DNA of 5,754 nucleotides from Actinomycetota bacterium (GTDB taxonomy: Bacteria > Actinomycetota > Acidimicrobiia > Acidimicrobiales > Microtrichaceae), in NCBI GenBank assembly GCA_018268735.1, contig JAFDWA010000127.1, positions 1 to 5,754 on the forward strand, written 5' to 3'. Both the position numbers and the translations under genes were made by a program. The notes under the pieces are model-generated. The model was not told where the DNA came from. It was given only the letters and a program-made list of their open reading frames with translations, and did no database searches. Below are positions 1 to 4,774 of the stretch, one piece after another (position 1 is the first letter of the stretch; every line of letters starts with the position of its first letter).

Positions 1-1
1 G

Positions 2-184
2 CCCATCCCGGTGCCGAACGTCGTCGGCCAGAGCGGCACCGCCGCGGCTGCAGCGCTGCAGGCCGCCGGGTTCGGTGTGTCGGGGATCGAGGGCTCCCCG
101 TCGAGCGCGGTCCTGGCGACGGATCCGCCGGCAGGTGAGGCGCATCCGGCGGGCACACCCGTGCGGATCTTCACCCGTCGCTGA
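2..184 (+). CDS. C-terminal PASTA domain of a truncated (5'-partial) cell-wall protein
   Basis: The window opens inside this gene. Frame 2 gives 60 residues ending in TGA at 182-184, so only the C-terminus is seen. The residues form one PASTA repeat: the opening VPNVVGQSGTAAAAALQAAGF matches the usual 'vPdvvGls..eA...L..aGf' pattern in shortened form (VPNVVGQ, then LQAAGF), followed by a DPPAGE turn (typical 'sPpaG..v..Gs.V') and a final strand GTPVRIFTRR. PASTA domains bind peptidoglycan stem peptides or lipid II and sit outside the membrane, at the C-terminus of PknB-type Ser/Thr kinases and some class A or B penicillin-binding proteins. The catalytic part lies upstream of the window, so kinase and PBP cannot be told apart. 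The protein ends directly after the repeat, as is normal when PASTA is terminal. The domain call is secure; the full-length identity is open. Confidence 0.85.
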   Translation, partial: PIPVPNVVGQSGTAAAAALQAAGFGVSGIEGSPSSAVLATDPPAGEAHPAGTPVRIFTRR

Positions 185-232
185 GCGCTCGGGCCTGTCC
201 ATCGGGGTGCGCCTGCCTCGGGCCGGACGCGG

Positions 233-315
233 GACGTCGGATCGGTTGGGGCGGCCGCCATCGCAGCGGCTGGGGAACACCACGACCGGCTGACCACCCC
301 AACGGATCCGACGTC
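233..315. repeat. Long imperfect inverted repeat (19-bp arms) in intergenic DNA
   Basis: The left arm 233-251 reads gacgtcggatcggttgggg. The right arm 297-315 is its reverse complement except for one G-G mismatch (244 against 304). The 45-nt spacer can form a smaller gccgc/gcggc stem, so a transcript could fold as a long two-part hairpin. It starts 49 bp past the stop of the PASTA gene and there is no T-run next to either arm. It may act as a structured transcript end, be a member of a REP-like dispersed repeat family, or be a trace of a small element. The sequence alone does not decide. The rest of 185-387 holds no gene that I can support. Confidence 0.7.
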
Positions 316-387
316 GACGCTCACGGTAAACCCCTCACCGCTCCAAGTGGTGGATGCAAAGCAGCAGGCGTCGGCGGGTCTGCACGC

Positions 388-419
388 GTCACGACCCACC
401 CGAACGGGTGGGTCGTGAC
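388..419 (-). terminator. Strong hairpin terminator after the SCP2 gene, probably bidirectional
   Basis: A perfect 14-bp stem (gtcacgacccaccc / gggtgggtcgtgac) encloses a GAAC tetraloop. It lies 29 bp beyond the stop codon of the minus-strand SCP2 gene and 203 bp beyond the plus-strand PASTA gene, so it sits between convergent genes. Neither side has a U-tract, which is common for hairpin ends in high-GC actinobacteria. The position and perfect pairing support a terminator or 3'-end-stabilising role, and a symmetric stem can serve both directions. Confidence 0.75.
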
Positions 420-448
420 GGGAGGTGGACTCGCAGGATGCCGGGTGC

Positions 449-865
449 CTACTCGGTGATCTCCTGGATCCGCGTGGCGACCTTGGCGGCGACCTCGTCG
501 ACGCCGCCGGTCTGCTGCATGGCCATGAGCTTGGTCATGTCGCCCTGGACCTTGATCTTGCCGGCCATGAACGCCTGCATCCCGGCCTGCGGGTTGCCGT
601 CGACGATGATCGCCTTGGCGGTCGCGTAGTCGAGCGTGACGGTCAGCTCCGGATCCTCGAGGTGGCCGAGATCCATCTTCATCTCGCCATCCGAGGTGTC
701 CATGTGGGCGTTCTCGGTTCCTTCGCCGAAGGGCACCTCGGTGATCACCATGTTCATCCGCACCGAATGCGGAGGTGTCGCGCCGGCTGCCTCGCCTTCG
801 AGCTCCTCGCGGATCTTCTTGGCTTCCTCGACCCACTCCACGGACAGGAACTGGTACTTGGGCAC
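449..865 (-). CDS. SCP2 sterol-binding (sterol carrier protein 2-like) domain protein
   Basis: A 138-residue protein, close to the size of a single SCP2 domain. SCP2 folds have a hydrophobic tunnel that binds fatty acyl chains, acyl-CoA or sterols. In bacteria the stand-alone versions are cytosolic and usually of unknown substrate. Family marks seen here are the central beta-rich part (about 36-80, with MNMVITEVPFGEG and acidic DGEMKMDLG), the stretch DPELTVTLDYATAKAIIVDG (about 71-90) and the signature QAFMAGKIKVQGDM (97-110) followed by TKLMAMQ. No signal peptide or membrane segment is present. The open frame runs upstream to 1039, but those 58 codons read as Arg/Ala/Gly-rich noncoding DNA. 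The GTG at 863-865 is chosen because AAGGGGGG lies 6 nt before it and the domain begins directly after (VPKYQFLSVEW). It diverges from a lipase-like gene, which suggests a link to lipid handling; this is inference. The domain call is strong, the ligand unknown. Confidence 0.88.
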   Translation of the reverse strand: MPKYQFLSVEWVEEAKKIREELEGEAAGATPPHSVRMNMVITEVPFGEGTENAHMDTSDGEMKMDLGHLEDPELTVTLDYATAKAIIVDGNPQAGMQAFMAGKIKVQGDMTKLMAMQQTGGVDEVAAKVATRIQEITE

Positions 866-871
866 GGAAGG

Positions 872-879
872 CCCCCCTT
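872..879 (-). promoter_or_regulatory. Ribosome binding site that fixes the SCP2 GTG start
   Basis: On the minus strand AAGGGGGG is followed by a 6-nt spacer and the GTG at 865. It is the only good Shine-Dalgarno match near the start of the conserved domain and argues against the longer open frame reaching 1039. Confidence 0.65.
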
Positions 880-1040
880 CATCCAACAGTTCGACCCGAT
901 CCGTCGGTGCCGCGTGCGACCTCGACGCCCTGGCGACCACCCCGCGGGCGGCGAGCGCGGAGCGTAGCGGTGCACGGGGTCCGGTACCACAACTCCCGCG
1001 TCCTCGAAGGTGGTCAGCGGTCACCTCTTCGTGCACCACC

Positions 1041-1046
1041 TATCGT
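1041..1046 (+). promoter_or_regulatory. Candidate -10 element for the hydrolase gene in the divergent intergenic region
   Basis: TATCGT fits the actinobacterial TANNNT -10 pattern and lies about 55 bp before the hydrolase ATG. No convincing -35 is seen at 16-18 bp spacing. A start point near 1053 would give a leader of about 48 nt. The small hairpin gtgcc/ggcac at 1051-1066 falls at that predicted start, ahead of the ribosome binding site. The same hexamer occurs before the DUF4012 gene. A matching promoter for the divergent SCP2 gene is less clear: TACGCT on the minus strand at 961-966 is the best I see, with no properly spaced -35. Confidence 0.3.
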
Positions 1047-1088
1047 GACCGTGCCACCCACGGCACCACGCCCGACAGCGAACATCCC

Positions 1089-1093
1089 GGAGG
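1089..1093 (+). promoter_or_regulatory. Ribosome binding site of the hydrolase gene
   Basis: GGAGG lies 7 nt before the ATG at 1101. It decides the start: the frame is open back to 636, but that extension runs antisense through the SCP2 gene. Confidence 0.8.
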
Positions 1094-1100
1094 TCCACAG

Positions 1101-1853
1101 ATGAGCGAGCCGACGATCCTGCCCGGGGCGGAGCCCTTCAGCTTCGCAGGGGGTCCCACCGGAGTGCTGGTCCTGCACGGCTTCACCGGCAACCCGAGCT
1201 CGATGCGGCCCCTCGCCGAGGCGTTCGCCGCGGCGGGCCACACCGTCGAGATGCCACGGCTGCCCGGCCACGGCACGACGGTCGAGGACCTCCTCACGAC
1301 GACGTGGGCGGACTGGTCCGCCGCTGCGGAGGCCGCGCTGGTCGACCTCGGGTCCCGCACCGAGCGCGTCGTCGTGGCCGGGCTGTCGATGGGCGGTTCG
1401 CTCACGTGCTGGCTGGCGACGCGCCATCCGGAGCTCGCCGGGATCATCTGCATCAACCCGGCGGTTGCGGCGCGGGCCGACATGCTGGAGCTCGTCAGCG
1501 CGATGGTCGCGGCGGGGGAGACGCTGATGGACGGGATCGGCTCCGACGTGGCCGACCCCGACGTCGCCGAGTCGTCCTATGCACAGACCCCGTTGCCGCC
1601 GCTGGTGAGCATGTTCGAGGTCGCCGAGTCGATCGTCGCCGACCTCGACAGGATCGAGTGCCCGCTGCTGCTGTTCACGAGCCCCCAGGACCACGTCGTG
1701 CCGCCGACGGACAGCGATCTGCTCGCAGCGTCGGTGTCAGGTCCGGTCGAGCGGGTCAGCTGCGAACGCAGCTTCCACGTCGCGACCATCGACTACGACC
1801 GGCAGCTCATCGTCGACCGGTCAGTCGAGTTCGTCGCCCGTGTGACGACCTGA
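1101..1853 (+). CDS. Alpha/beta hydrolase, monoacylglycerol lipase / carboxylesterase type
   Basis: A 250-residue serine hydrolase that probably cleaves monoacylglycerols or other short carboxyl esters. No signal peptide is present, so it should be cytosolic. The HGFTG oxyanion-hole motif is at 26-30 and the nucleophile elbow GLSMGG at 94-99 gives Ser96. Asp197 (SPQDHVVPP) and His226 (SFHVATIDYD) complete the triad. Spacing and motifs closely match the bacterial monoacylglycerol lipase of Bacillus sp. H-257, whose triad I recall as Ser97/Asp196/His226. MRPLAEAF, the RLPGHGT segment, CINPAV and the DHVVPP and DYDRQLI stretches are all family-like. A cap region spans about 122-185. Glu157 (PDVAE) aligns by eye with a cap glutamate that contacts glycerol in the Bacillus enzyme. 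The start is fixed by GGAGG at 1089-1093. The gene stands alone on its strand, diverging from the SCP2 gene and followed by two hairpins. An esterase acting on another lipid is the main alternative. Confidence 0.9.
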   Translation: MSEPTILPGAEPFSFAGGPTGVLVLHGFTGNPSSMRPLAEAFAAAGHTVEMPRLPGHGTTVEDLLTTTWADWSAAAEAALVDLGSRTERVVVAGLSMGGSLTCWLATRHPELAGIICINPAVAARADMLELVSAMVAAGETLMDGIGSDVADPDVAESSYAQTPLPPLVSMFEVAESIVADLDRIECPLLLFTSPQDHVVPPTDSDLLAASVSGPVERVSCERSFHVATIDYDRQLIVDRSVEFVARVTT

Positions 1854-1869
1854 GGTCGACCCGACGCGG

Positions 1870-1908
1870 CTCGACCCGCCGGGCTCCCATCGGGTCCAGC
1901 GGGTCGAG
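1870..1908 (+). terminator. Hairpin downstream of the hydrolase gene
   Basis: A perfect 10-bp stem (ctcgacccgc / gcgggtcgag) with a 19-nt loop that can itself form a ccc/ggg mini-stem. It begins 17 bp past the hydrolase stop. No T-run follows, so efficiency is uncertain; together with the next hairpin it forms a tandem transcript end. Confidence 0.55.
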
Positions 1909-1917
1909 TGGACATGT

Positions 1918-1943
1918 GGTGCCGCCCCGTCGGGGGCGGCACC
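1918..1943. terminator. Bidirectional GC hairpin between convergent genes
   Basis: A perfect 11-bp stem (ggtgccgcccc / ggggcggcacc) closes a GTCG tetraloop. It lies 18 bp past the stop of the minus-strand LAFTG gene and 64 bp past the stop of the plus-strand hydrolase, so it can end both transcripts. It is the stronger of the two hairpins in this gap. Confidence 0.7.
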
Positions 1944-1961
1944 GGTCGTTCCGGGGTCGGA

Positions 1962-2294
1962 TCAGGCGTGCGACATGCGGCGCCGGGCGACGAGCAGGCC
2001 CGCACCGATCAGCAGGACGGTGCCGCCTGCGATCACGAGCGGCAGCGAGTCGCTGCCGGTGAAGGCCAGCGCCTGGGCGCTGGGCGTGGTCGCCGCAGCA
2101 GCCTGCACTCCGCTCGGGGCGGCCGCCGCGGCGGGAGCCACCGCGGAGGTCGACAGGACCTCGTTCTTGGGGCCGCTGTCAGGACCGACGTACGTGGTCG
2201 AGCTGTTGCCCTGAGCACCGGCCAGACCGGCGAACGCGAAGAGCGACGCCACGAACGTGAACCCCACCAGCAGAGCACGAAGATGCTTGTTCAT
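1962..2294 (-). CDS. Small secreted protein with LAFTG cell-wall sorting signal
   Basis: A 110-residue surface protein precursor. Residues 1-27 form a signal peptide: basic MNKHLR, a hydrophobic core (ALLVGFTFVASLFAFAG) and an AGA cleavage site before Gln28. Near the C-terminus LAFTG (76-80) is followed by a hydrophobic segment (about 84-103) and RRRMSHA, the standard layout of a sortase substrate. LAxTG is the pattern linked to class E sortases of high-GC Gram-positives, so after cleavage between Thr79 and Gly80 the product would be joined to the wall or a pilin. The mature chain would be only about 52 residues, Ala/Pro/Ser/Thr-rich, without cysteine and with no domain I recognise. The ATG at 2294 is supported by the signal peptide; no Shine-Dalgarno is seen. 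No sortase gene lies in the window. It follows the DUF4012 gene on the same strand after a 133-bp gap that holds its own probable promoter. Function unknown. Confidence 0.85.
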   Translation of the reverse strand: MNKHLRALLVGFTFVASLFAFAGLAGAQGNSSTTYVGPDSGPKNEVLSTSAVAPAAAAAPSGVQAAAATTPSAQALAFTGSDSLPLVIAGGTVLLIGAGLLVARRRMSHA

Positions 2295-2300
2295 GCCCGC

Positions 2301-2328
2301 AAGGTACCAGATCGTGACCCGATGTACA
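2301..2328 (-). promoter_or_regulatory. Candidate promoter of the LAFTG gene, possibly leaderless
   Basis: On the minus strand TACCTT (2306-2301) lies 6 nt before the ATG and fits TANNNT. TGTACA (2328-2323), matching 4 of 6 bases of TTGACA, is 16 bp further upstream. No Shine-Dalgarno precedes the ATG, so a transcript starting at or next to the start codon is likely. The hexamers are weak individually. Confidence 0.35.
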
Positions 2329-2343
2329 GCGGAGATCTCCGCT
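2328..2343. promoter_or_regulatory. Perfect 16-bp palindrome upstream of the LAFTG gene, candidate operator
   Basis: agcggaga/tctccgct has perfect two-fold symmetry with no spacer. It lies 34-49 bp before the ATG and touches the candidate -35 element, a usual place for a dimeric regulator to bind. With no loop it cannot form a stable RNA hairpin, so a DNA-level role is more likely. The rest of 2344-2427 shows no clear terminator for the upstream DUF4012 gene and no gene. Confidence 0.4.
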
Positions 2344-2427
2344 CGGGAAGTTGTCCTCAGAGCGGCTCTCGCAGCGTGGTGATCACGACGCTGATCGTGG
2401 CGGCGCGAAGCGACGTCACGGGCGTGG

Positions 2428-4308
2428 TCATCGGGTCAGCTGCACCGTGCGCGGGCCGTCGTCGGTCCACTCGTCACCACCGGCGTGCCACGTCACCGGC
2501 GGGATCCTCGCCGAGGGCTGCACGACGATCCGGCGCTGCTCGATCGGGACGTCGAAGCGGAAGGTGACACGTGTCGAGGTGCCGGCCTGCAGGTCCACCT
2601 TGGCCGCCACGAGCCTCGTCGGGCCGTCGTCGCCGCTGCGGAACAACTCCGCTCCCTCGCTCGATGCGTTGCCCGCCGACCGCGGCACGGTCAACGCCAG
2701 CACGCCCTTGTACTCACCGGCGACGGTGCCGATTCCGGGGTACGGGCCGACGATGTAGCGGGGGAGCCCGGGAGGCGTGCCGTTGGCCATGTCCACCTCG
2801 ACGGCGACGTGGCGGACCTTCCCATCCGCCTTCCACGACATCGCGGCGGTGATCGACACGAACTGGTCGAGCTTGTTGCCGCCGCGGTTCATCAGCGACA
2901 GGAGCATCGACTGCCCGTCGAGCGTCCCGGTGGCCCCCAGCGCGCTCCAACCCGCCTGCTCGACGGGGTCCCTCGACCACACGAGCAGGTGGCGCCCGCT
3001 GCCGGAGCGCTGCAGGGCTCGGAGGAGTTGGCCCGGCGAGAAGCGCTGGTGGTTCATCGCGTCGAACACGGCGGACGCGACCTGCGACAGGCGGTCACGT
3101 CGATCGGCGTTGTCGAGCTGGGCGTCGCGGTACTGCTCGATCAGCAGCTGCTCGACCACGTCATCGGCGGTGATCGTCACCACGTCGCCACCCGGACCGG
3201 CCACCTGCACAGGGCCGACGAGGCGGAGCAGGCGCTTCAACCCGAGCACGTCCAGCGCGATGACACCGTCGACCGGGCCATGACCGCCGGCCGTCCACAT
3301 CTCCGACGCCATGCGGGCGCTCTCGTCGAAGCGGGGCGTCATGTTGAGGGCTCGCCACTCGCGGTTCGGGAATGCCCAGTCCCAGAGCCTGGCGACGTCC
3401 GGGTCGAGGGTAGCGCCGGCGCCCGGCAGGACCATCCGCTCGGTCGGTTGCATCTCCGACAGCGTGAAGCGGCCAGCATCGACGGTCAGCTCGCCGGCCT
3501 GGAGGAACATGCCGGATCCAGCTCGCATCTCGGCGTTGTTGGCGGCGAGGACGAGATACCGCGTCGGGCCCCCGATGAACCGGTTGAGGCCCGTGACCGC
3601 GGTCAGCGCGCGCCCGATCGTGTCGTCCAGGTGAGCGGACTCCCTGGCGAAGCGGTTGTAGGCGTCAGCGAGCGGCGGGAGGAGCCCGCGGTCGGGACCC
3701 AGGTCGAGTCCCCTCACCGACGACTCGAAGGCCGCCAACGTCGTCTGGGTGCGCCGACCGGCGGTGACACGACCCTCCGGTGTCGTCGGGGGGTCAGATG
3801 CGATCGCCGTCAGCTCGTGGAAGGTCCTCCGGGTCGCCTCGGTCGTCGTGGACGCAGCGGTGCTCAGCGCAGCGACCGACTCGACCTGTCGCCCGAGGAC
3901 CGGGAGGTGGCGCAGGGGCGAGATGAACGGCGAGGTCACCGCCGCGTGGGCGTCCTCGAACGCCGAGGTCGCTGCAGCGAGGTCCTCGTCCATCTCGCGC
4001 GCCGGGGCGCTGTGCGGGTCGCCGACCGAGTCGATGAACGACGTCAGGTCGCCGGTCGCGACGTCGCGGGCGGACTGCATCGCGGCGACGCCGCGGTCGG
4101 CGCTGCGTGCAGCGGTCACCACCCGCAGGGTGACGAAGGCGATCCATGCGAGCAGCAGCGCCGCTGCGGCGACCGCGACCAGACGCAGCGGTCCGCGTCG
4201 GCGCGACCGCGTCTCGTCGGTGGCCGCCGGGTCAGGCGGGGCATCGGGCGGCGGATCGAGGGGATCGGTGACCGCCCCGTGCGCCGGGGTGGGGCGCTGT
4301 TCGGGCAC
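2428..4308 (-). CDS. DUF4012 domain membrane-anchored protein
   Basis: A 626-residue protein of a family without assigned function, found mostly in actinobacteria and often near cell-surface polysaccharide genes. A Pro/Asp-rich cytosolic tail (1-33) ends in RSRRR, then one membrane segment (about 41-64) puts the rest outside. A helical region (about 65-240) precedes the DUF4012 core. Core marks are YLVLAANNAEMRAGSGMF (about 251-268; family pattern 'l.nnaElRa.GGf'), NMTPRFDESARMASEMW (322-338; family 'n...dfp.....a..w'), DGVIALDVLGLKRLLRLVGPV (347-367, split here as DGVIALDV and LKRLLRLVGPV), a helix with NADRRDRLS (400-408) and NRGGNKLDQFV (474-484; family 'n.ggNKld.y'). A beta-rich tail closes the protein. 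The frame is open upstream through gatC to 5511, but that is antisense shadow. The GTG at 4306-4308 is chosen because TATCGT lies 8 nt before it, fitting a leaderless start. No Shine-Dalgarno is seen. An ATG at 4440 is possible but less likely. Diverges from gatC. Confidence 0.85.
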   Translation of the reverse strand: MPEQRPTPAHGAVTDPLDPPPDAPPDPAATDETRSRRRGPLRLVAVAAAALLLAWIAFVTLRVVTAARSADRGVAAMQSARDVATGDLTSFIDSVGDPHSAPAREMDEDLAAATSAFEDAHAAVTSPFISPLRHLPVLGRQVESVAALSTAASTTTEATRRTFHELTAIASDPPTTPEGRVTAGRRTQTTLAAFESSVRGLDLGPDRGLLPPLADAYNRFARESAHLDDTIGRALTAVTGLNRFIGGPTRYLVLAANNAEMRAGSGMFLQAGELTVDAGRFTLSEMQPTERMVLPGAGATLDPDVARLWDWAFPNREWRALNMTPRFDESARMASEMWTAGGHGPVDGVIALDVLGLKRLLRLVGPVQVAGPGGDVVTITADDVVEQLLIEQYRDAQLDNADRRDRLSQVASAVFDAMNHQRFSPGQLLRALQRSGSGRHLLVWSRDPVEQAGWSALGATGTLDGQSMLLSLMNRGGNKLDQFVSITAAMSWKADGKVRHVAVEVDMANGTPPGLPRYIVGPYPGIGTVAGEYKGVLALTVPRSAGNASSEGAELFRSGDDGPTRLVAAKVDLQAGTSTRVTFRFDVPIEQRRIVVQPSARIPPVTWHAGGDEWTDDGPRTVQLTR

Positions 4309-4318
4309 GGCGCCCCAC
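4289..4318. promoter_or_regulatory. Inverted repeat across the DUF4012 start codon
   Basis: Perfect 9-bp arms (gtggggcgc at 4289-4297, gcgccccac at 4310-4318) are separated by 12 nt that hold the GTG start codon (4306-4308). The outer end overlaps the last bases of the candidate -10 element. As DNA it could be an operator over the transcription start. If transcription begins upstream of 4318, the RNA would form a hairpin with the start codon in the loop. The GC-rich arms could also be coincidence. Confidence 0.4.
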
Positions 4319-4322
4319 GATA
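4317..4322 (-). promoter_or_regulatory. Candidate -10 element for a leaderless DUF4012 transcript
   Basis: TATCGT on the minus strand is followed by 8 nt and then GTG. This spacing puts the transcription start at or near the first base of the start codon. No clear -35 is seen 16-18 bp upstream. Confidence 0.4.
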
Positions 4323-4423
4323 CCGACGGCCGCCTCAGGTCCCTCCACGTCGTCGCCGTGGCTGGTGGCCTCCACAGGCTCCTGCGGGCGACGGGGTCGT
4401 CGGGTCCGGCGCCCGGAGGTCGG

Positions 4424-4429
4424 TAGTGT
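4424..4429 (+). promoter_or_regulatory. Candidate -10 element for a leaderless gatC transcript
   Basis: TAGTGT lies 9 nt before the gatC ATG, so transcription would begin near the start codon. A GGAGG at 4415-4419 lies 19 nt before the ATG, too far to act as ribosome binding site, and would fall upstream of the transcript. No -35 match is visible. The 130-bp divergent gap 4309-4438 holds the promoters of gatC and the DUF4012 gene and nothing else I can recognise. Confidence 0.4.
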
Positions 4430-4438
4430 CGGTGCGAC

Positions 4439-4774
4439 ATGCCATCGAACGACGCCACGCCGTCCACCGAGCGGATCACCGCCGCTGACGTCGCCAAGGT
4501 CGCACGCCTCGCCCGCCTGCGGCTCACCGACGCCGAGCTGGAGCGGTTCACCCACCAGCTGTCGGACATCCTCGACCATGCAGGCGACCTGGATCTCCTC
4601 GACCTCGATGGTGTCGAGCCGATGGCGAGGCCCGTGCCGCTCACGAACGTGCTGCGCCCCGACGAGCCCCAGAGCTCCGACGCAGCGTTGCGCCGGGACG
4701 ACGTGCTGGCGGCCGCGCCCGCCGCAGAGGACGGGCAGTTCCGGGTCCCGCCCGTGCTCGGGGAGGCGCCATGA
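4439..4774 (+). CDS. gatC: Asp-tRNA(Asn)/Glu-tRNA(Gln) amidotransferase subunit C
   Basis: A 111-residue subunit of the cytosolic GatCAB complex, which converts Glu-tRNA(Gln) and Asp-tRNA(Asn) to Gln-tRNA(Gln) and Asn-tRNA(Asn). GatC is not catalytic; it wraps the GatA-GatB interface and stabilises it. Family features in order: [19 protein letters not shown] (13-31, two-helix start), an acidic helix with [19 protein letters not shown] (37-55), [20 protein letters not shown] (57-76) and the C-terminal tail [18 protein letters not shown] (typical 'nAP...dg.f.VP.il'). The length is slightly above the usual 95-100 because of about 12 extra residues at the N-terminus. The ATG at 4439 is the only in-frame start ahead of the conserved helix. 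Its stop overlaps the gatA start as ATGA, so the two are translationally coupled. Confidence 0.96.
   Translation: MPSNDATPSTERITAADVAKVARLARLRLTDAELERFTHQLSDILDHAGDLDLLDLDGVEPMARPVPLTNVLRPDEPQSSDAALRRDDVLAAAPAAEDGQFRVPPVLGEAP
4761..4766 (+). promoter_or_regulatory. Ribosome binding site of gatA inside the gatC end
   Basis: GGGAGG lies 4 nt before the ATG at 4771 and overlaps the last gatC codons. Together with the ATGA overlap it indicates coupled translation of gatC and gatA. Confidence 0.7.

Noticed and set aside
75..293. Small plus-strand open frame of 72 codons
   Set aside because: It overlaps the PASTA gene in another frame, is Arg-rich with no motif, and has no ribosome binding site.
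866..1039. N-terminal extension of the SCP2 protein by 58 codons
   Set aside because: Arg/Ala-rich without similarity to the family. The GTG at 865 has a strong Shine-Dalgarno and the domain starts there.
636..1100. N-terminal extension of the hydrolase by 155 codons
   Set aside because: It overlaps the SCP2 gene in antisense, shows no family similarity, and the ATG at 1101 has a good ribosome binding site and the family's normal length.
2358..2368. Short palindromic sequence agagcggctct as a terminator of the DUF4012 gene
   Set aside because: The stem is 5 bp with a single unpaired base, so it cannot form a hairpin, and it lies near the next promoter.
4415..4419. GGAGG as ribosome binding site of gatC
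   Set aside because: It is 19 nt before the ATG, too distant, and lies upstream of the candidate -10 element.
4309..4440. DUF4012 start at the ATG at 4438-4440, which shares CATG with the gatC start
   Set aside because: It adds 44 Arg/Pro-rich residues with no family match and would cross the better promoter at 4317-4322. It cannot be fully excluded.
2485..4488. Plus-strand open frame of 667 codons
   Set aside because: It is antisense to the DUF4012 gene. The Arg/Asp/Gly/Val-rich translation has no recognisable motif and is typical of a shadow frame in high-GC DNA.
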